DNA from: Plantago major
Taxonomy: Eukaryota; Streptophyta; Magnoliopsida; Lamiales; Plantaginaceae
Length of the DNA: 64,000 bases
Direction of reading: 5' to 3'
Assembly: GCA_026545765.1 (NCBI GenBank)
Contig: CM048843.1
Coordinates: forward strand, 9,199,501-9,263,500
The notes under the pieces were generated by a model that was given only the letters and a program-made list of their open reading frames with translations, did not search any database and was not told the origin of the DNA. Made by a program: the position numbers and the translations under genes. Every line of letters starts with the position of its first letter. Position 1 is the stretch's first letter. This document shows, one piece after another, positions 12,730 through 25,640 of the stretch.

Positions 12730-12814
12730 GATTCAGTCGAGTTTCTTCGATGGATCTCTGAACTGAACGATGAACAATTGATGATGATGATGAAACAGTA
12801 TGTAAGAGTTGAGA

Positions 12815-12830
12815 AGAAATTGTATTTAAA
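12815..12830 (-). promoter_or_regulatory. Possible TATA-like element of the PAH gene
   Basis: Read on the minus strand, TTTAAATAC lies about 90 bases upstream of the ATG at 12729. The spacing would fit a TATA box with a short leader. Support is position and composition only. Confidence 0.3.
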
Positions 12831-12839
12831 TTGAATCTG

Positions 12840-13380
12840 CAGGCTTTCCTAATTAATCCTTCCTATTACGATTAGGATCAACGCGAACCGACTTAATTAT
12901 GGAAACAAATATTACAGGAGTCGTTTATGTCGATCTCTGTCAAGTCAAATTTTCGGTATTTTTTAATGTGAAATTTCCTTTCGTTTCATAATATTTTTTC
13001 CCAAAGTTTTACGAGTGACGTGTATTAATGAAAAACTTAATAGACGAATTCATATTCTTATGTATATGTATAAAGTTTTTAAGTAATACCAGTAATATTT
13101 TATTGGTGAACATTTTATATCATTTTTTATGTATATGTATGTCACCGATGGTCTTAGTAAAACCTTAAACGTTTTTTGATATAACTGTAATGTCTGTCCG
13201 TCTCTTTTAGTTTTTCCATAACACCGTCTCTCACGAGACTTACTCATATTTTTTATGTCCAGTTTTAATTTTTTCGCAGTAGACAAAATTAACTTTAACT
13301 ACGAATTAATTTTAAATACTGTGAAAAAGTTACAACTTGACAGCTAGCATAGAACAAAGGGAGTATATGATTTTAATTAC
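12840..13380. other. AT-rich intergenic DNA with a MITE-like remnant
   Basis: No gene seen. The part from about 13040 to 13370 contains MITE-like pieces (GACTTACTCATATTTT, TAACTTTAACTACGAATT, and an AAGGGAGTAT end). It looks like a diverged Stowaway-type element whose left end cannot be placed. Confidence 0.35.
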
Positions 13381-13640
13381 TACTTCCTCCGTCCCGTTCC
13401 AGGTTTTCCATTTTAACTTTTTTCAGTCAACCGTCTCTAATTTTAACTCCGAATTGATCTTAAACTGCAAATGTAAAACGTTCAATTAAATTATATTATG
13501 AATATTTAGCCTCTAAGGTATCATAATATAGTTTAATTGAAGATTTTACATTTGTCGTTTAAGATTCATTCGTAGTCAGAATTGGAGACAGTTGATCAAA
13601 AAAGTCAAAATATAAAATATGGGACGGGACGGATGAAGTA
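13381..13640. mobile_element. Stowaway-type MITE, 260 bp
   Basis: The ends are inverted copies: TACTTCCTCCGTCCCGT on the left matches the reverse complement of ACGGGACGGATGAAGTA on the right with one difference. TA flanks the termini. The inverted similarity continues inward (AGTCAACCGTCTCTAATT against AATTGGAGACAGTTGATC). The size, the TA target and the CTCCGTCCC start are typical of Tc1/mariner-derived Stowaway MITEs. There is no coding capacity. Confidence 0.85.
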
Positions 13641-13644
13641 TAAA

Positions 13645-14515
13645 GGAAAAAAGATCCAATGCACAATACCCCTAAGTTATTATAAATGTGCGCGAAAACA
13701 TCTTGAGTTAACGAATTAGTACAAAAAACCCTTGAGTTATTAAAAAATGTGCACGAAACCCCCCTTAAGTTAATAAATTAGTCCATCAGTGATGAAAAAT
13801 GTGCACGATACCCCTCTGAGTTATTAAAACATGTGCGTGGGAGCCCCCTCACCCATTATTTTTTTACGGCGCGTGAGGTACGCTCGTGTTAGGTGCGACT
13901 AGTGACGTTCTATTTCGTTTTCTTACTCCAAATTAACGCGACTAGGTGGACTGGACATTCCTAGTTTCAGCTTATTATCTTTTGCCTTCACTTTTTTTTT
14001 TTCCGTTTACATGACTAATAATGAATTGGTATATATTGTTGATATGTGGTGACAATTTTAATTAGTGTTACGTATGATTGTTATTTATCTCAGTGCTATA
14101 TAACAAGTCGTGTGTGATCGATTTTTATTATTTTTAATGGCTCTAATTTTAGTTATTTTTAATATCTTTGAAAAATTGGACTAATGAGTCTAAATGCACA
14201 CGACACGCATTTAGTTCATCATGTATATATAGTATTAATGTAAAAAGGGTATTGCAACGACTTTATAAGAATCCCATGGGATTTTGCGCATATTTTTAAT
14301 AACTGTGGGTTTTTCTTGTATTGAATTGGCGTAAGAAAATGTAAACAGACATATATTATCACACCTAATGAGAGTGTACCTCACACACTTTAAAAATAAC
14401 GTATGGGGGTTTTGTGCCCATTTTAATAACTCAAAGGGGTTTGGTACTAATTCGTTAACTTAGGGAGTTTTGCGTACATTATTAATAACTCATGAGGTGT
14501 TATGCATTTAACCTG
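13645..14515. mobile_element. Non-autonomous element with long inverted ends built of subterminal repeats
   Basis: The left ~250 bases and the right ~250 bases are imperfect inverted copies. Each arm is made of several diverged copies of one short unit, recognisable as GAGTTATTAAAAAATGTGC followed by ACGAAACCCC, with links reading TTAACGAATTAGTAC. Inner parts also pair (GTGAGGTACGCTCGTGTTAGG against the reverse of the right arm). The ~350-base centre is AT-rich and non-coding. The structure suits a foldback-like or Mutator-like non-autonomous transposon. No target-site duplication was identified with certainty. Confidence 0.6.
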
Positions 14516-14689
14516 AATACAAAATACATCTAGTTTAATTTAAGAAAGAAACCCCCACTGCATCATTCACATAGACATGCCGAACCCAAGTACTAGTAAC
14601 TGTGAGAGTGTTAGTTCAATATTGATATGGATCGTTGAACGGCTCATACTCATATTATATATGAAAATCTCAACGGTGGTGATCAAGTC

Positions 14690-15180
14690 CGGGAGATAGA
14701 AAGCTAGGGAATTAGTTAGCCATATAACTTATTCAGTTTCCTTATGCTAGGAATAGTTTCATGTAGTTTCGATGTGCTAGAATAATGATTACTAATTAGT
14801 TTTTGTATATGAGAATGAGATTCGTAAGATTTTGTAGTTGAATTCTCTATATATATAGTTAAATGAAGTTGCTTGTTACATAGATCAAATTATATCATAG
14901 CATCGACAGGGTTAGTCGATATCTCTCATAGTCGATTTAGCTTGTATAATTGAGATTTACAGGAGTTAGGGATTATACTTCGGAGGATAACAAATTAGGT
15001 CGGTCTTATCTTTCTGGTGGGATTGTTATTGTTACGTCATGTGGTTGAAACGTAAGTGTCAATAAAGGTTGTTGGTTAATTGATCTCCGTGGATGTGGTC
15101 ATTGTTGAACCAAGTAAATTCTTATGTTCGGCTTTGTAGATTTGGTTCATTATTTGTTCGATTATTGTTTTATGTCATTG
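14690..15180 (+). repeat. Possible decayed retrotransposon LTR with primer-binding-site remnant
   Basis: The stretch has LTR-like order. There is a GGGAATTAGTTAG-type region, a TATA-like run (TCTCTATATATATAG near 14844), and then TATCATAGCATCGACAGG near 14891. The last resembles a diverged copy of the plant methionine-tRNA primer site (TGGTATCAGAGC) just after an LTR end. No second LTR or coding region was found. Weak support. Confidence 0.3.
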
Positions 15181-16851
15181 TTGCATATTTCTCATTGTTT
15201 GAATCAAAAGTAACCTTCGGACAATTTTGAATAATGTAGTTCAAAGTGTAACTATGTTCAAGTATTGTTTTATAGAGATACTAAAAGAGCTTGACAAGGA
15301 AAATATTTATTGACGGAATCACTATATATATATATTTTTTTAAAAACATCGTGGTTTACGTATCCATAAAGATGCCATAAATGTTTAGTTTTATAAAATA
15401 TTATTGATATTGTTCAAAACAATGTAATACATGTAATTAAAAATATTAATCAGCCCTCAGGTCCTTATAAATTACATGTTCCTTTTGACACTTTGTGTTC
15501 TCAATGAGAATGTCTTTATGTCTTATACATGCTGAGTTCGAATCTACAAAATGTGATTTATTTGCTAAATGGAGCCGCTGTTTGTTGGAATTAATTAGTT
15601 TACAGGCATGCATGAGTTCGAAAAAAACATGAGCGTAGTACATGAATACGATAGTTTATAGTAATTTCATAGCGAAGTAAAAGGGCCGGAGCCTAAAAAG
15701 CGAGTTCAAATTGGCATGAGCACGAAAGGCTTACTCAATATGCATCTATAGAGTGGTGGGTGCGTTTTTACAACGTATAAAAAGAATAATTCAATAACAA
15801 CTTTTACGTTTCTCTAATCGTTAATTGATGTAGATCAGATACTGATCGACACATTTACATTTTTATGCTCCTTGAGTAATACGCTCACTCAACTATTTAA
15901 TGTACCATATCCACAAGAAAACACAAATTTACATCAGCCACATTTATTCATCTACTTAATTTACCATAAACTAATATAAAAAAATGAGCAATTGAAATAA
16001 GGAAAACGCCACCGCGTGGGCAATGATAGTCTCCCGCCAACTTTCACGCTGTCATCTCTTCTTCATTGCCACCATTTTAACCACCTCTTGTATTAGTTGA
16101 AATCACCATCTGAAAGTCTTATATGGATTCAATAAGGTATACTTTAACCCGCATAGTTGAAAGAGATAAGAATATACTCTACAGTGTTAGATGGAGGGTT
16201 ACCACCATTCAATTTCGCTCATTGCACATCACTAAGTGGCTAGCCCCTACCAAGTTGTCTAATCCTTGCTTAACTCTTAAAGTATGTATATCAATAACGC
16301 ATCAATAATTTATATACAAGCTCGGTTAATACATTTTGAAAATAATAATGTTATATGAATATCTAGCCGACAAAGTTATATAAACTTGCACAGGTAGACA
16401 AATGTATCTATTTTATTTTGATATACTACACATTTCAATTACCGTATCATTTAGGAGTAACTAATTTACCGGACAATTTATAAAATTAGCAAACTTATCA
16501 ACTACCGAATCAGTTTTACCTATGCGACAAAAATCCCCAACCGCTTTTATTTTGATATACATGACATATGTTTTGAAAATTTAGCTTAATTTGCCCGCCA
16601 CCATTAAAACCCTAATTCTCAAAAACCCCTCTCTGCAACATTTCCCTTCAATTGCCAGAGAGAGAGAGAGATACAAAATTCTCAATTCCTTCTCCTACTC
16701 ACACAGCTTCTCCATCCCAATCCTCGATTACTCAACATATAGCTAACGAGTTCAAAAGCCCTAAGGATTCTGTTCATCCTTGGGGCTTCTGGTCTGTGAA
16801 GAACGGACAAGATTTTGCTGTGTAATTGGGATTAGTTTCGTCGTTTCGAGT
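15181..16851. other. AT-rich intergenic DNA and upstream region of NUP155
   Basis: No gene recognised. The stretch at about 15515-15577 resembles part of the CPSF73-II 3' region. From about 16590 the sequence becomes less AT-rich, with CCCTAATTCTC and a GAGAGAGAGAG run near 16660. This is probably the start of the NUP155 5' leader. Confidence 0.4.
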
Positions 16852-19800
16852 ATGGTTGCTCGGGAAAACGAAGTGGTGATGCGTGACGTCACCAATGCGG
16901 GGCTTGTTGTCGGCGACCGCATTGGCCGGGAAATTTCGGCGCAGCTGGATCTCGAAGAAACCCTTGAAGCTTCTAGATATACGAGTCATCCCTACGCAAC
17001 TCACCCTCGTGAGGTACTGAACTTGTTCGAGTGTGTCTCTGTTACCTGTTACTGAGTGAGAATTGGTTTATTGTTTTGATTGTGTAGTTATTTAGTTTTA
17101 GGATGAATTGCTGAATTGGTGAGAGAGATGGGTGAAATGTCTGTAAGAATGTATTTTATTAGCTGAGTTTTTTCAAATTTTGGATACGCTGGTAACTGGT
17201 TGTTGATTCGGTATTTCTAGAATTGATGTTTTTAAGAGGAAATTGGTGGTGGTGACTTTATTTAATCTGATAACTGAATGATTTTAGGTTTGTTAAAGTT
17301 TAGATTCTGCTCTATCGTGGTGGTTGTTGATTCATTATTTCTAGAATTGATGTTTTTAAAAGGGAATTGGTGGCGGTGACTTTATAATCTGATAACTGAA
17401 TGATTTTAGGTCTGTTAAAGTTTAGATTTTGCTCTATCGTGACAAGAACTTATATCTATTTTTTGGCAAGGCCTCCCACTGACGGTTAGTCATAACATTT
17501 TGCCTTTTCATTTGCACGGCATCTTAATCTTTCTATAAACTGACTGTTAGTCATAACATTTTGCCTTTTCATTTGCACGGCATCTCAATTTTTCTATGAG
17601 AGCTGCTTCATTAAAAGGGAATTTATGTGCCATTTTTAAATTGCAGTGGCCTCCTTTTGTTGAAGTTGTGGACACCTGGGAGTTGCCCCCGGTGCTAATT
17701 GAAAGATACAATGCTGCTGGTGGTGAGGGAACAGCTTTGTGTGGAATATTTCCGGAAATTCGGCGAGCCTGGGCATCAGTGGACAACTCTTTGTTTCTTT
17801 GGAGATTTGATAAATGGTAAGAGTGGGGAAGTTGTTGAACACATTTGATTCTTTTTTGACAGATCAGCATCTTGATTATTAAACAATGTTAAATGTGATG
17901 GTGTGATGGTTAGATATATTGTTAATGACCCATGTGGAAGTAGTGCTTGTACTTCCAGTTTCATACTACAAAAGCGACACTTCTAGTTATTTGAATTATT
18001 ATGTCAGTTATTTTTAGAGCGGCGAATTCATAGTTCGCAAGGCTCAAGACCTTCTTTGGAGAAGCTTGAATAGGGATGCAAGTGGTTTGTAACTTATAGA
18101 GCAGACAGCAATTTCTGTTCGTAAATTTCTTCTTGAAAACTCACAGTTTAGGGGAAACATTGACCTATTATGTGGTTGGGTAGTTATATTGGTCATTATC
18201 ATGAGCTATGTGTAGTTAGTCTAATTATATTGGTAATGGTGCCCGGGAATTGTGAAATAATGTAAACAATAACATCCAAGATTCATATGGGCGGCTACTC
18301 AAGGCCAGTAAGTGTTGTAGTATAAGAGGGGAAGTCTCCCTTTTAAGACCACTAGCATACTACGCGTGAGCTACCCATGCATTCCATGCCAAGGAAAATG
18401 AAAAGCTGAACTAGATCCCAAGATATACTTATGTCTTCAATTGCTCCAAGGGGATGAAACCTTGATAGCAATCTTTAATTAAGATAAGAATTAGGTAAAA
18501 TACGAATAACAGGAGTAAGTAAAGTTCTATGTATTTCTGTTGGATGTAAATGCATAATTTAGCTTATTTAATGCTGGAAGGTGTTATAGTGCATGGTGAA
18601 GATGGTGCCAATACAGAAATTGGCATTTCCCTGGACTGGCCTGTTTTCATCTGCAAGCCCGATGTTCAAAATAATTACTCAGCATTATGTTTAAAACTTT
18701 GTCTAATGATTTTTGCTTCAGGGATGGAAAATGCCCTGAATATAGTGGGGAGGAGCAAGCTATTTGTGCTGTTGGTCTTGCTAAAGCCAAGCCTGGTGTT
18801 TTCGTCGAAGCCATTCAATTTGTGTTGGTTTTGGCAACTCCTATTGAGGTTGTTAGATTCCCTTACCTATTTTTAATTTCCAGCAATACTATATGGTTAT
18901 CACTTCTATATTTTATTCCGCTGAATGGTATGCCATATTTTGTCTGACATGTTTGTCACACATGGTGATATATTGTTTCTAGATGTGATAATATTTTTTC
19001 ATTGATGTGCTCTGTGGTATTATTTTTGTTTCCTCGTCTTTTGCCTTACAATATACAATCTTTCATTCAGCTGATCATAGTTGGAGTATGTTGTTCTGGA
19101 AGGGGTGATGGAACTGATCCATATGCAGATGTTTCACTTCAACCATTGCCTGAATATACGATTCCATCTGATGGTGTGACAATGACTTGCATAACTTGCA
19201 CCGACAGGGGCCATATATTTATGGCAGGACGTGATGGACATATTTACGAAATGCAATATACGACTGGTTCGGGCTGGCAAAAGCGATGCCGTAAAGTGTG
19301 CCTAACTGCTGGATTAGGAAGTGTCATTTCTAGGTAATTTGCTATTCTCTTTTCTGCCGAATTACTAAAATACTTAATATATAATTTGAGTGTTGTCATG
19401 GGTACATACTATTTCTATCCATTTGACAGGTCTGAAACTGTTAAATCTCGTGCTTGAGTATCGCATGTCATCTTATAGTGTGTTTCTCTCTTACCTCTTT
19501 TCTTAGGTGGGTTGTGCCTAATGTATTTAAATTTGGAGCTGTTGACCCCATTGTTGAAATGGTAATTGATTCTGAGAGACATGTTTTGTATGCGCGTACG
19601 GAGGATATGAAAATTCAAGTATTCTCTCTTGGGCCGGATGGAGATGGCCCACTCAAGAAGGTGGCTGAGGAAAGAAATTTGATTAGCCAGAAGGATCCAC
19701 AATACAGTGGTAGACAACAAGCAGGGCCGAGGACCTCTGCACGATCAACTAAAGCTTCTATAGTATCCATATCACCTATATCTACTTTAGAATCAAAGTG

Positions 19801-22800
19801 GTTGCATCTTGTTGCCGTCTTATCTGATGGGCGGCGGATGTACCTTTCTACTGCGCCATCTGGTGGAAATAATGGTGCTGTTGGAGGTTTGGGCAATAAC
19901 CAGAGACCGAACTGCCTAAAGGTAGTAACAACAAGGCCTTCTCCACCAATAGGGGTAGGTACTGGACTTGCCTTTGGAGCTTTAGCAGGAAGATCTCAGA
20001 CTGATGATCTTTCTCTGAAGATTGAATCAGCACATTATTCTTCTGGAACTCTTGTCCTCTCTGATTCTTCGCCTTCTGCTGTTTCATCCCTTCTGATTGT
20101 GAGCAAGGATCCAAGTTCTCAATCTTCTTCCTCTGGTAGCTTAGGAGCAGGTGCAAGGGGTTCCCGTGCTCTTAGAGAATTGGTGACGTCACTACCTGTG
20201 GAAGGCAGGATGCTTTTTGTTGCAGATGTTTTACCCATGCCAGAGACTGCATCCATAGTGCAGTCGTTATATTCAGAGTTGGGTTACTGTGGTTTCCAGA
20301 ACTCATGGGAATCTTGTGAAAAGACTTCTCTTAAGATTTGGGCTAGAGGTGATCTTTCCACCCAACATATACTGCCAAGACGGAAAATTGTAATATTCAG
20401 TACCATGGGCATGATGGAACTAGTTTTGAACAGACCAATTGACATTTTAAGGAAGTTGTTAGAATCCAATGCACCAAGACCACTGCTAGATGATTTCTTC
20501 GGCCGTTTTGGCTCCGGAGAGGCTGCTGCAATGTGCTTAATGCTTGCTGCTAGGATAGTATACACTGAAACGCTCATAAGTAACAGTGTTGCTGAGAAGG
20601 CAGCTGAAGCTTTTGAGGATCCTAGAGTTGTCGGAGTCCCACAACTAGAAGGAACCGGTGCATTGTCAAACACTAGAACTGCAGCTGGGGGATTCAGCAT
20701 GGGTCAGGTTGTTCAAGAGGCTGAGCCTGTATTTTCAGGTGCTCACGAAGGCCTCTGCCTGTGCTCTTCTAGATTACTTTTACCATTATGGGAGCTTCCT
20801 GTTTTTGTTATCAAAGGTGGCCCAACTTCGGCAGAGGCTATGTCTGAAGATGGGATAATAACATGCAGACTTGATGTTGGGGCAATGCACATTCTTGAGA
20901 ACAAAATTCGCTCTCTCGAGGGTTACTTAAGGTCAAGGAGAAGTCAAAGACGGGGCCTTTATGGTTGTGTTGCTGGTCTAGGAGACATCACTGGTTCTAT
21001 TTTGATTGGAGCTGGATCTGATCTTGTTTCTGGTGATAGAAGTATGGTTCGCAATTTATTTGGTCCCTACTCCCGGGGTGCTGATGCTGGTGACAGTGGA
21101 TTATCAAATAAAAGACAGAGGCTACCATATAGTCCTGCAGAACTAGCTGCCATGGAGGTATATATAACTTTTAAGGCTATTTCAGGTGTAAGCATGACTT
21201 ACAATAGTGGATAATAAATTTGATTATGTTCCAGGTGAGAGCCATGGAATGCATCAGGCAGTTACTGCTTAGATGTGGTGAAGCACTGTTTTTATTCCAA
21301 TTGCTTTCTCAGCATATTGTGGCACGCTTAATTCAAAGCTTTGATGCTAGTACTAGACAATTTGTGACTCAGTTGACGTTCCACCAATTGGTTTGTTCGG
21401 ATGAGGGAGACCGAATTGCAACTAGGCTTATATCTGCTTTGATGGAGGTAAATTAAATAACAGTTATAACTTCTTGTTTGCATAATCTATGGTACAAGTT
21501 TTATGACACTGTTTATACTCAGCAAAACTTTCTAGTCAGAGTCATCATATGATTAACTTTTCATTTGACTTGTTTAATGATGTAGAATATTTAATTCATG
21601 ACCTTGTGTTACCTGTTCTTTTGTGCCTGTTGTGCAGTATTACACTGGTCCAGATGGCAGGGGAACTGTAGATGATATCAGCAATAAACTACGGGATGGT
21701 TGTCCAAGCTATTATAAAGAGAGTGACTACAAATTCTACTTGGCTGTTGAATGTCTTGAGCGCGCTGCTGGTACTTCTGATTCAGTAGAGAGGGAACATC
21801 TTGCAAGAGAGGCCTTCAACAACTTGAGTAGAATCCCAGAGTCTGCTGATTTACATACGGTCTGCAAGCGCTTTGAAGACCTGAGGTTTGTTGTCAGATT
21901 GTCCATTTGATCTTTTTTGTGACTTAAGTCATCATGTTGTCTCTGGCATGACATACCAATGTAATTGCAGATTCTATGAAGCTGTAGTTCGATTACCATT
22001 GCAAAAGGCACAGGCTGTTGATCCTGCAGCCGATGCTTTCAACGAGCAACTAGAGGCAGGCATGCGGGAGCATGCTCTTGCTCGACGTATGCAATGTTAT
22101 GAGATTGTTACAAATGCTTTGCGTTCCCTGAAAGGTGAACCTTCGCGAAGAGAATTTGGGTCTCCTATAAGGCCTATTGCCCAATCTGCACTGGATCAAG
22201 TCTCTCGCAGAAAGTACATATCACAAATCATTCAACTCGGTGTTCAATCATCAGATAAAGTTTTCCATGAGTATCTGTACCGGACATTAATTGACTTGGG
22301 ACTTGAAGATGAGCTATTGGAATATGGGGGGCCAGATTTGGTGCCGTTTTTGCAAAATACTGGACGTGACTCTGGGAATGAGGTTTAGTTTCTCTTTTAT
22401 AGTTATCTAGTTTTTGTTAATTTCCTATGTTACTGCATTGGTGCTTACTGAACATTTTGTCTCGTCATATGAAGTCATCTCTATATCGAGTATGCAGACG
22501 ATGCTCTATGGTTGATCAGCATTGTCTTTATTTATCTTGTAGGTTAGGAATGTTTCTTCAGTTGGATTCCCAACTTCTCCAGCGGGTAATCTGAGACCGC
22601 CTGTACCATCTAATCAGATGAAGTACTTTGAGCTTCTGGCACGGTATTATGTGTTGAAGCGCCAGCATGTTCTTGCTGCTCAAATATTAGTACGGCTAGC
22701 AGAACGGCGATCCACCGAAGCAGGGGATGGGCCAACACTTGAACAAAGGTATTTGCTCTTAATGACAAATCACCCTATTTTTAAGCCTCTGGTATGTTAG

Positions 22801-25526
22801 CATGAATACCTGATCACAGAACGGTGAGGTTTCTCAATCAAGTATGGGAAATTAATGCTGTGTGCCTGTGTTTATTTTCGTGTGATGTCATTTGTGAACG
22901 ATAAATAATAGTTCATGTCCATAATGTTATTGATGTGGATTAATCATTATCCCATGTTAAATGAACCGCACCCACCCAACATTTAGTCACTTTTCTTGGC
23001 TTTGAATCCAGGCGTCAGTACTTGAGCAGTGCTGTTCTACAGGCAAAGAGTGCCAGTGAGAATGATAATCTTGCCGCACGGGGTGCCATTGACAGTGGGC
23101 TTCTTGATTTACTCGAAGGGAAGCTTACTGTTCTTCAATTTCAGATTAAGATCAAAGAGGAATTGGAGGCTATGGCTTCAAGGCTGGAGGCTTCTTTGAG
23201 CTCTTCTGAATCTGCTGCAAATGATACTTCACCTGATGGCGGTCGCTCCAGTGATGCTAACTTTGTCAGTGACATAAAGGAAAAGACGAAGGAGTTATCA
23301 GTGGATTTAAAGACTATCACTCAGTTGTACAATGAGTATGCGGTTCCATTTGAACTGTGGGAGGTATGTGATTTGTCTGAACCCTTTTAATTATCAAGCT
23401 AAATTACCTCAGACATCATGTGGCTGACTTGAACAAGATATCAAACTTCGATTAACTTTAACTTGTATCATGTGAAGGGTTGGGTGGTCTTAAGTTTTTG
23501 CACTGTAAATTTGCCATGTGAATTTCCGTCACTTGTGATCTTGTAGTTCTGCATGCAATTATGCAAATATTTTAAATAACATTGTTCTCTTTCCAGCTCC
23601 CATGACTATCTTTTTGTTGCTTATATTCCTGGGTAGTTTTAGGTTTCAATCAAATCGATTAGGTTGTTTTCTCCACTTGTGGTCATCAATATCTACTTTT
23701 ATGCTTCCTGTAGTGTTCAGGTGCTAAAAGTTTAGCATAACACTGTTGAAGGAAATACCTCTGGTTACTTTGAATGCCTGACTAGATAAAATTATGCTCA
23801 GCGTAAGTTTTTAGTTAAGGAGCTCTCCTGTACTTTTAATACTTGAAAAGAGCTGCAATCAAGTTGTCAGGTGAGATGCAGTTGTTATGGGAACACAAAA
23901 TAGCCCTGGGGAAATCACATTCTACATCTGTCAGTGATAGTTAAAAGACAGCCCATGAGCTTGAGCAAACTTTCTAGAACGCATGATTGACCTTTACAGA
24001 ACTTAGTTCTAGTGACTTAATTGCCCTATTGAGAAGATGTGATGTCTCCCCGTCATTGCATTTTGCACTGTGCAATAGTCCTTTTCATTCCCTCTCTTAT
24101 ATCCAAGTTGTCTTAGATGTGAATCATGCGTGTTGTTAATCCATCTAGTCCATGCTTCAAAATGGTACGTTTAACTTCATTTGGTGTTTCTTTTTCAGAT
24201 ATGTCTAGAGATGCTATATTTTGCTAGCTATTCTGGTGATGCCGATAGCAGTATTGTGAGAGAGACCTGGGCTAGGCTCATCAACCAAGCTCTTACGAGG
24301 GGTGGCATTGCTGATGCTTGTGCAGTACTGAAGAGGGTTGGTTCCCATGTTTATCCTGGTGATGGAGCCGCTTTACCATTAGATACACTATGCCTTCATC
24401 TTGAAAAGGCTGCACAGGTAAACATTTACTTGTGGTAGTTCAATTTGCTATTTACCTTTGTCCAACTTTTACATTCTGATTTAACATTGTAATTCTTTCC
24501 TTAATAATTCGTATAGGAGCGTGTAATCTCTGGGGTTGAACCAGTTGGGGATGAAGATATTGCAAGGGCTCTTCTAGCTGCTTGCAAGGGTTCTGTAGAA
24601 CCTGTGTTAAATACTTATGATCAATTATTATCCAATGGAGCAATTCTGCCAACTCCGACTTTAAGATTACGTCTTCTCCGGTCAGTGCTAACACTGCTTC
24701 GTGAGTGGGCAATGTCTGACCTTGGACAAAGAATGGGCACAAGTGTTACAGGAGCATCTTTGATTCTCGGAGGGCCATTTTCATATGGGCATACAACAGT
24801 TGTAAATCAAGGTGTTCGTGATAAAATTACTAGTGCAGCAAACAGGTAATCCTGTCTTTCTTGCTACCCGTATTTCATGAAGCATTTGATTTGCTCGTAT
24901 GCAATGAAGTCATGTTGCAGTATTCATGTCCAATTTTGATAGAAAAAATAGGATGCATGTGTTTTAAGTCATACAAATCTTTGCTTTTTGTTTCCTCACA
25001 AACAATGACAATTGACGTGCTTTAGAAATGAAACTTGGTCAATTTGTAAACTGTTAAACACGAAATTGGTGATTGAATGGTAAAGCTATAAAAGTACCTG
25101 AGCTTCTGCTTTTGTATAGTCCCATATGAACTTCAACTGTTTCGCAAACGGCAAACCCATGTTGAAGTTGTGCATTTAGGTTACATATACTCCCCTTTGC
25201 TGTTTAATCTTCTTCCAAAACCATTTATATAATACTGTAATGACCCTTCTGGAAAAGTATAACGGAAATTTAAAATATTCTGGGAAAAGTATGTACCTCT
25301 AATTCCTGGCGGATTTTGATATGTTATTAGAGCATTGATGTCTTCCATTATGATTTTCATTTTGCCACATTGCTATGCCAGTAACTGATTTTACTTTACA
25401 TCTTTCAGGTTCATGACTGAGGTGCGAAGGCTGCCCCTTCCACAAAATCAAACAGAGGCTGTCTATCAGGGTTTCCGAGAACTTGAAGAGTCTCTCTTGA
25501 GTCCTTATCCTTTTGAAAGGTTCTGA
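16852..25526 (+). CDS. NUP155: Nucleoporin NUP155, complete
   Basis: Scaffold nucleoporin of the inner ring of the nuclear pore. Coding exons: 16852-17013, 17647-17816, 18722-18848, 19071-19333, 19507-21157, 21235-21447, 21638-21885, 21971-22382, 22543-22748, 23012-23363, 24199-24417, 24517-24845, 25409-25526. All have GT-AG borders and consistent phases, giving about 1489 aa, the usual plant NUP155 length (about 1460). The N-terminal half, starting NEVVMRDVTNAGL, is the beta-propeller (HPREWPPFVEVVDTWELPP, RGHIFMAGRDGHIYEM, FKFGAVDPIVEMVID). From about residue 560 the sequence is helical, as expected for the alpha-solenoid. The end ELEESLLSPYPFERF matches the family C-terminus. The start was chosen because the following residues match the plant family N-terminus directly. 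Confidence 0.94.
17197..17441. repeat. Tandem duplication (~122-bp unit) in NUP155 intron 1
   Basis: Copy 1 (17197-17320) and copy 2 (17321-17441) are near-identical head to tail, both starting TGGTTGTTGATTC and ending GCTCTATCGTG. They differ by a few substitutions and small indels. Confidence 0.9.
17479..17600. repeat. Tandem duplication (61-bp unit) in NUP155 intron 1
   Basis: CTGACGGTTAGTCATAAC starts copy 1 at 17479 and a near-identical copy 2 starts at 17540. Both contain TTTTGCCTTTTCATTTGCAC. The second copy ends about 45 bases before the intron acceptor. Confidence 0.9.
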
Positions 25527-25640
25527 CTTCGCTCCTACTGCTTTGTTGTATAATAGCATGTAGCTAATAACAATAACCATTGCAATCCATATTCTCTGGT
25601 TTTCGTTGTATGAATAAATACTCTCTTCCCCTTGTTTTGT
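25527..25640 (+). terminator. NUP155 3' UTR with candidate polyadenylation signal
   Basis: AATAAA at 25613-25618 lies 87 bases after the stop and is the nearest canonical signal. T-rich sequence follows. A longer transcript is possible. Confidence 0.4.
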
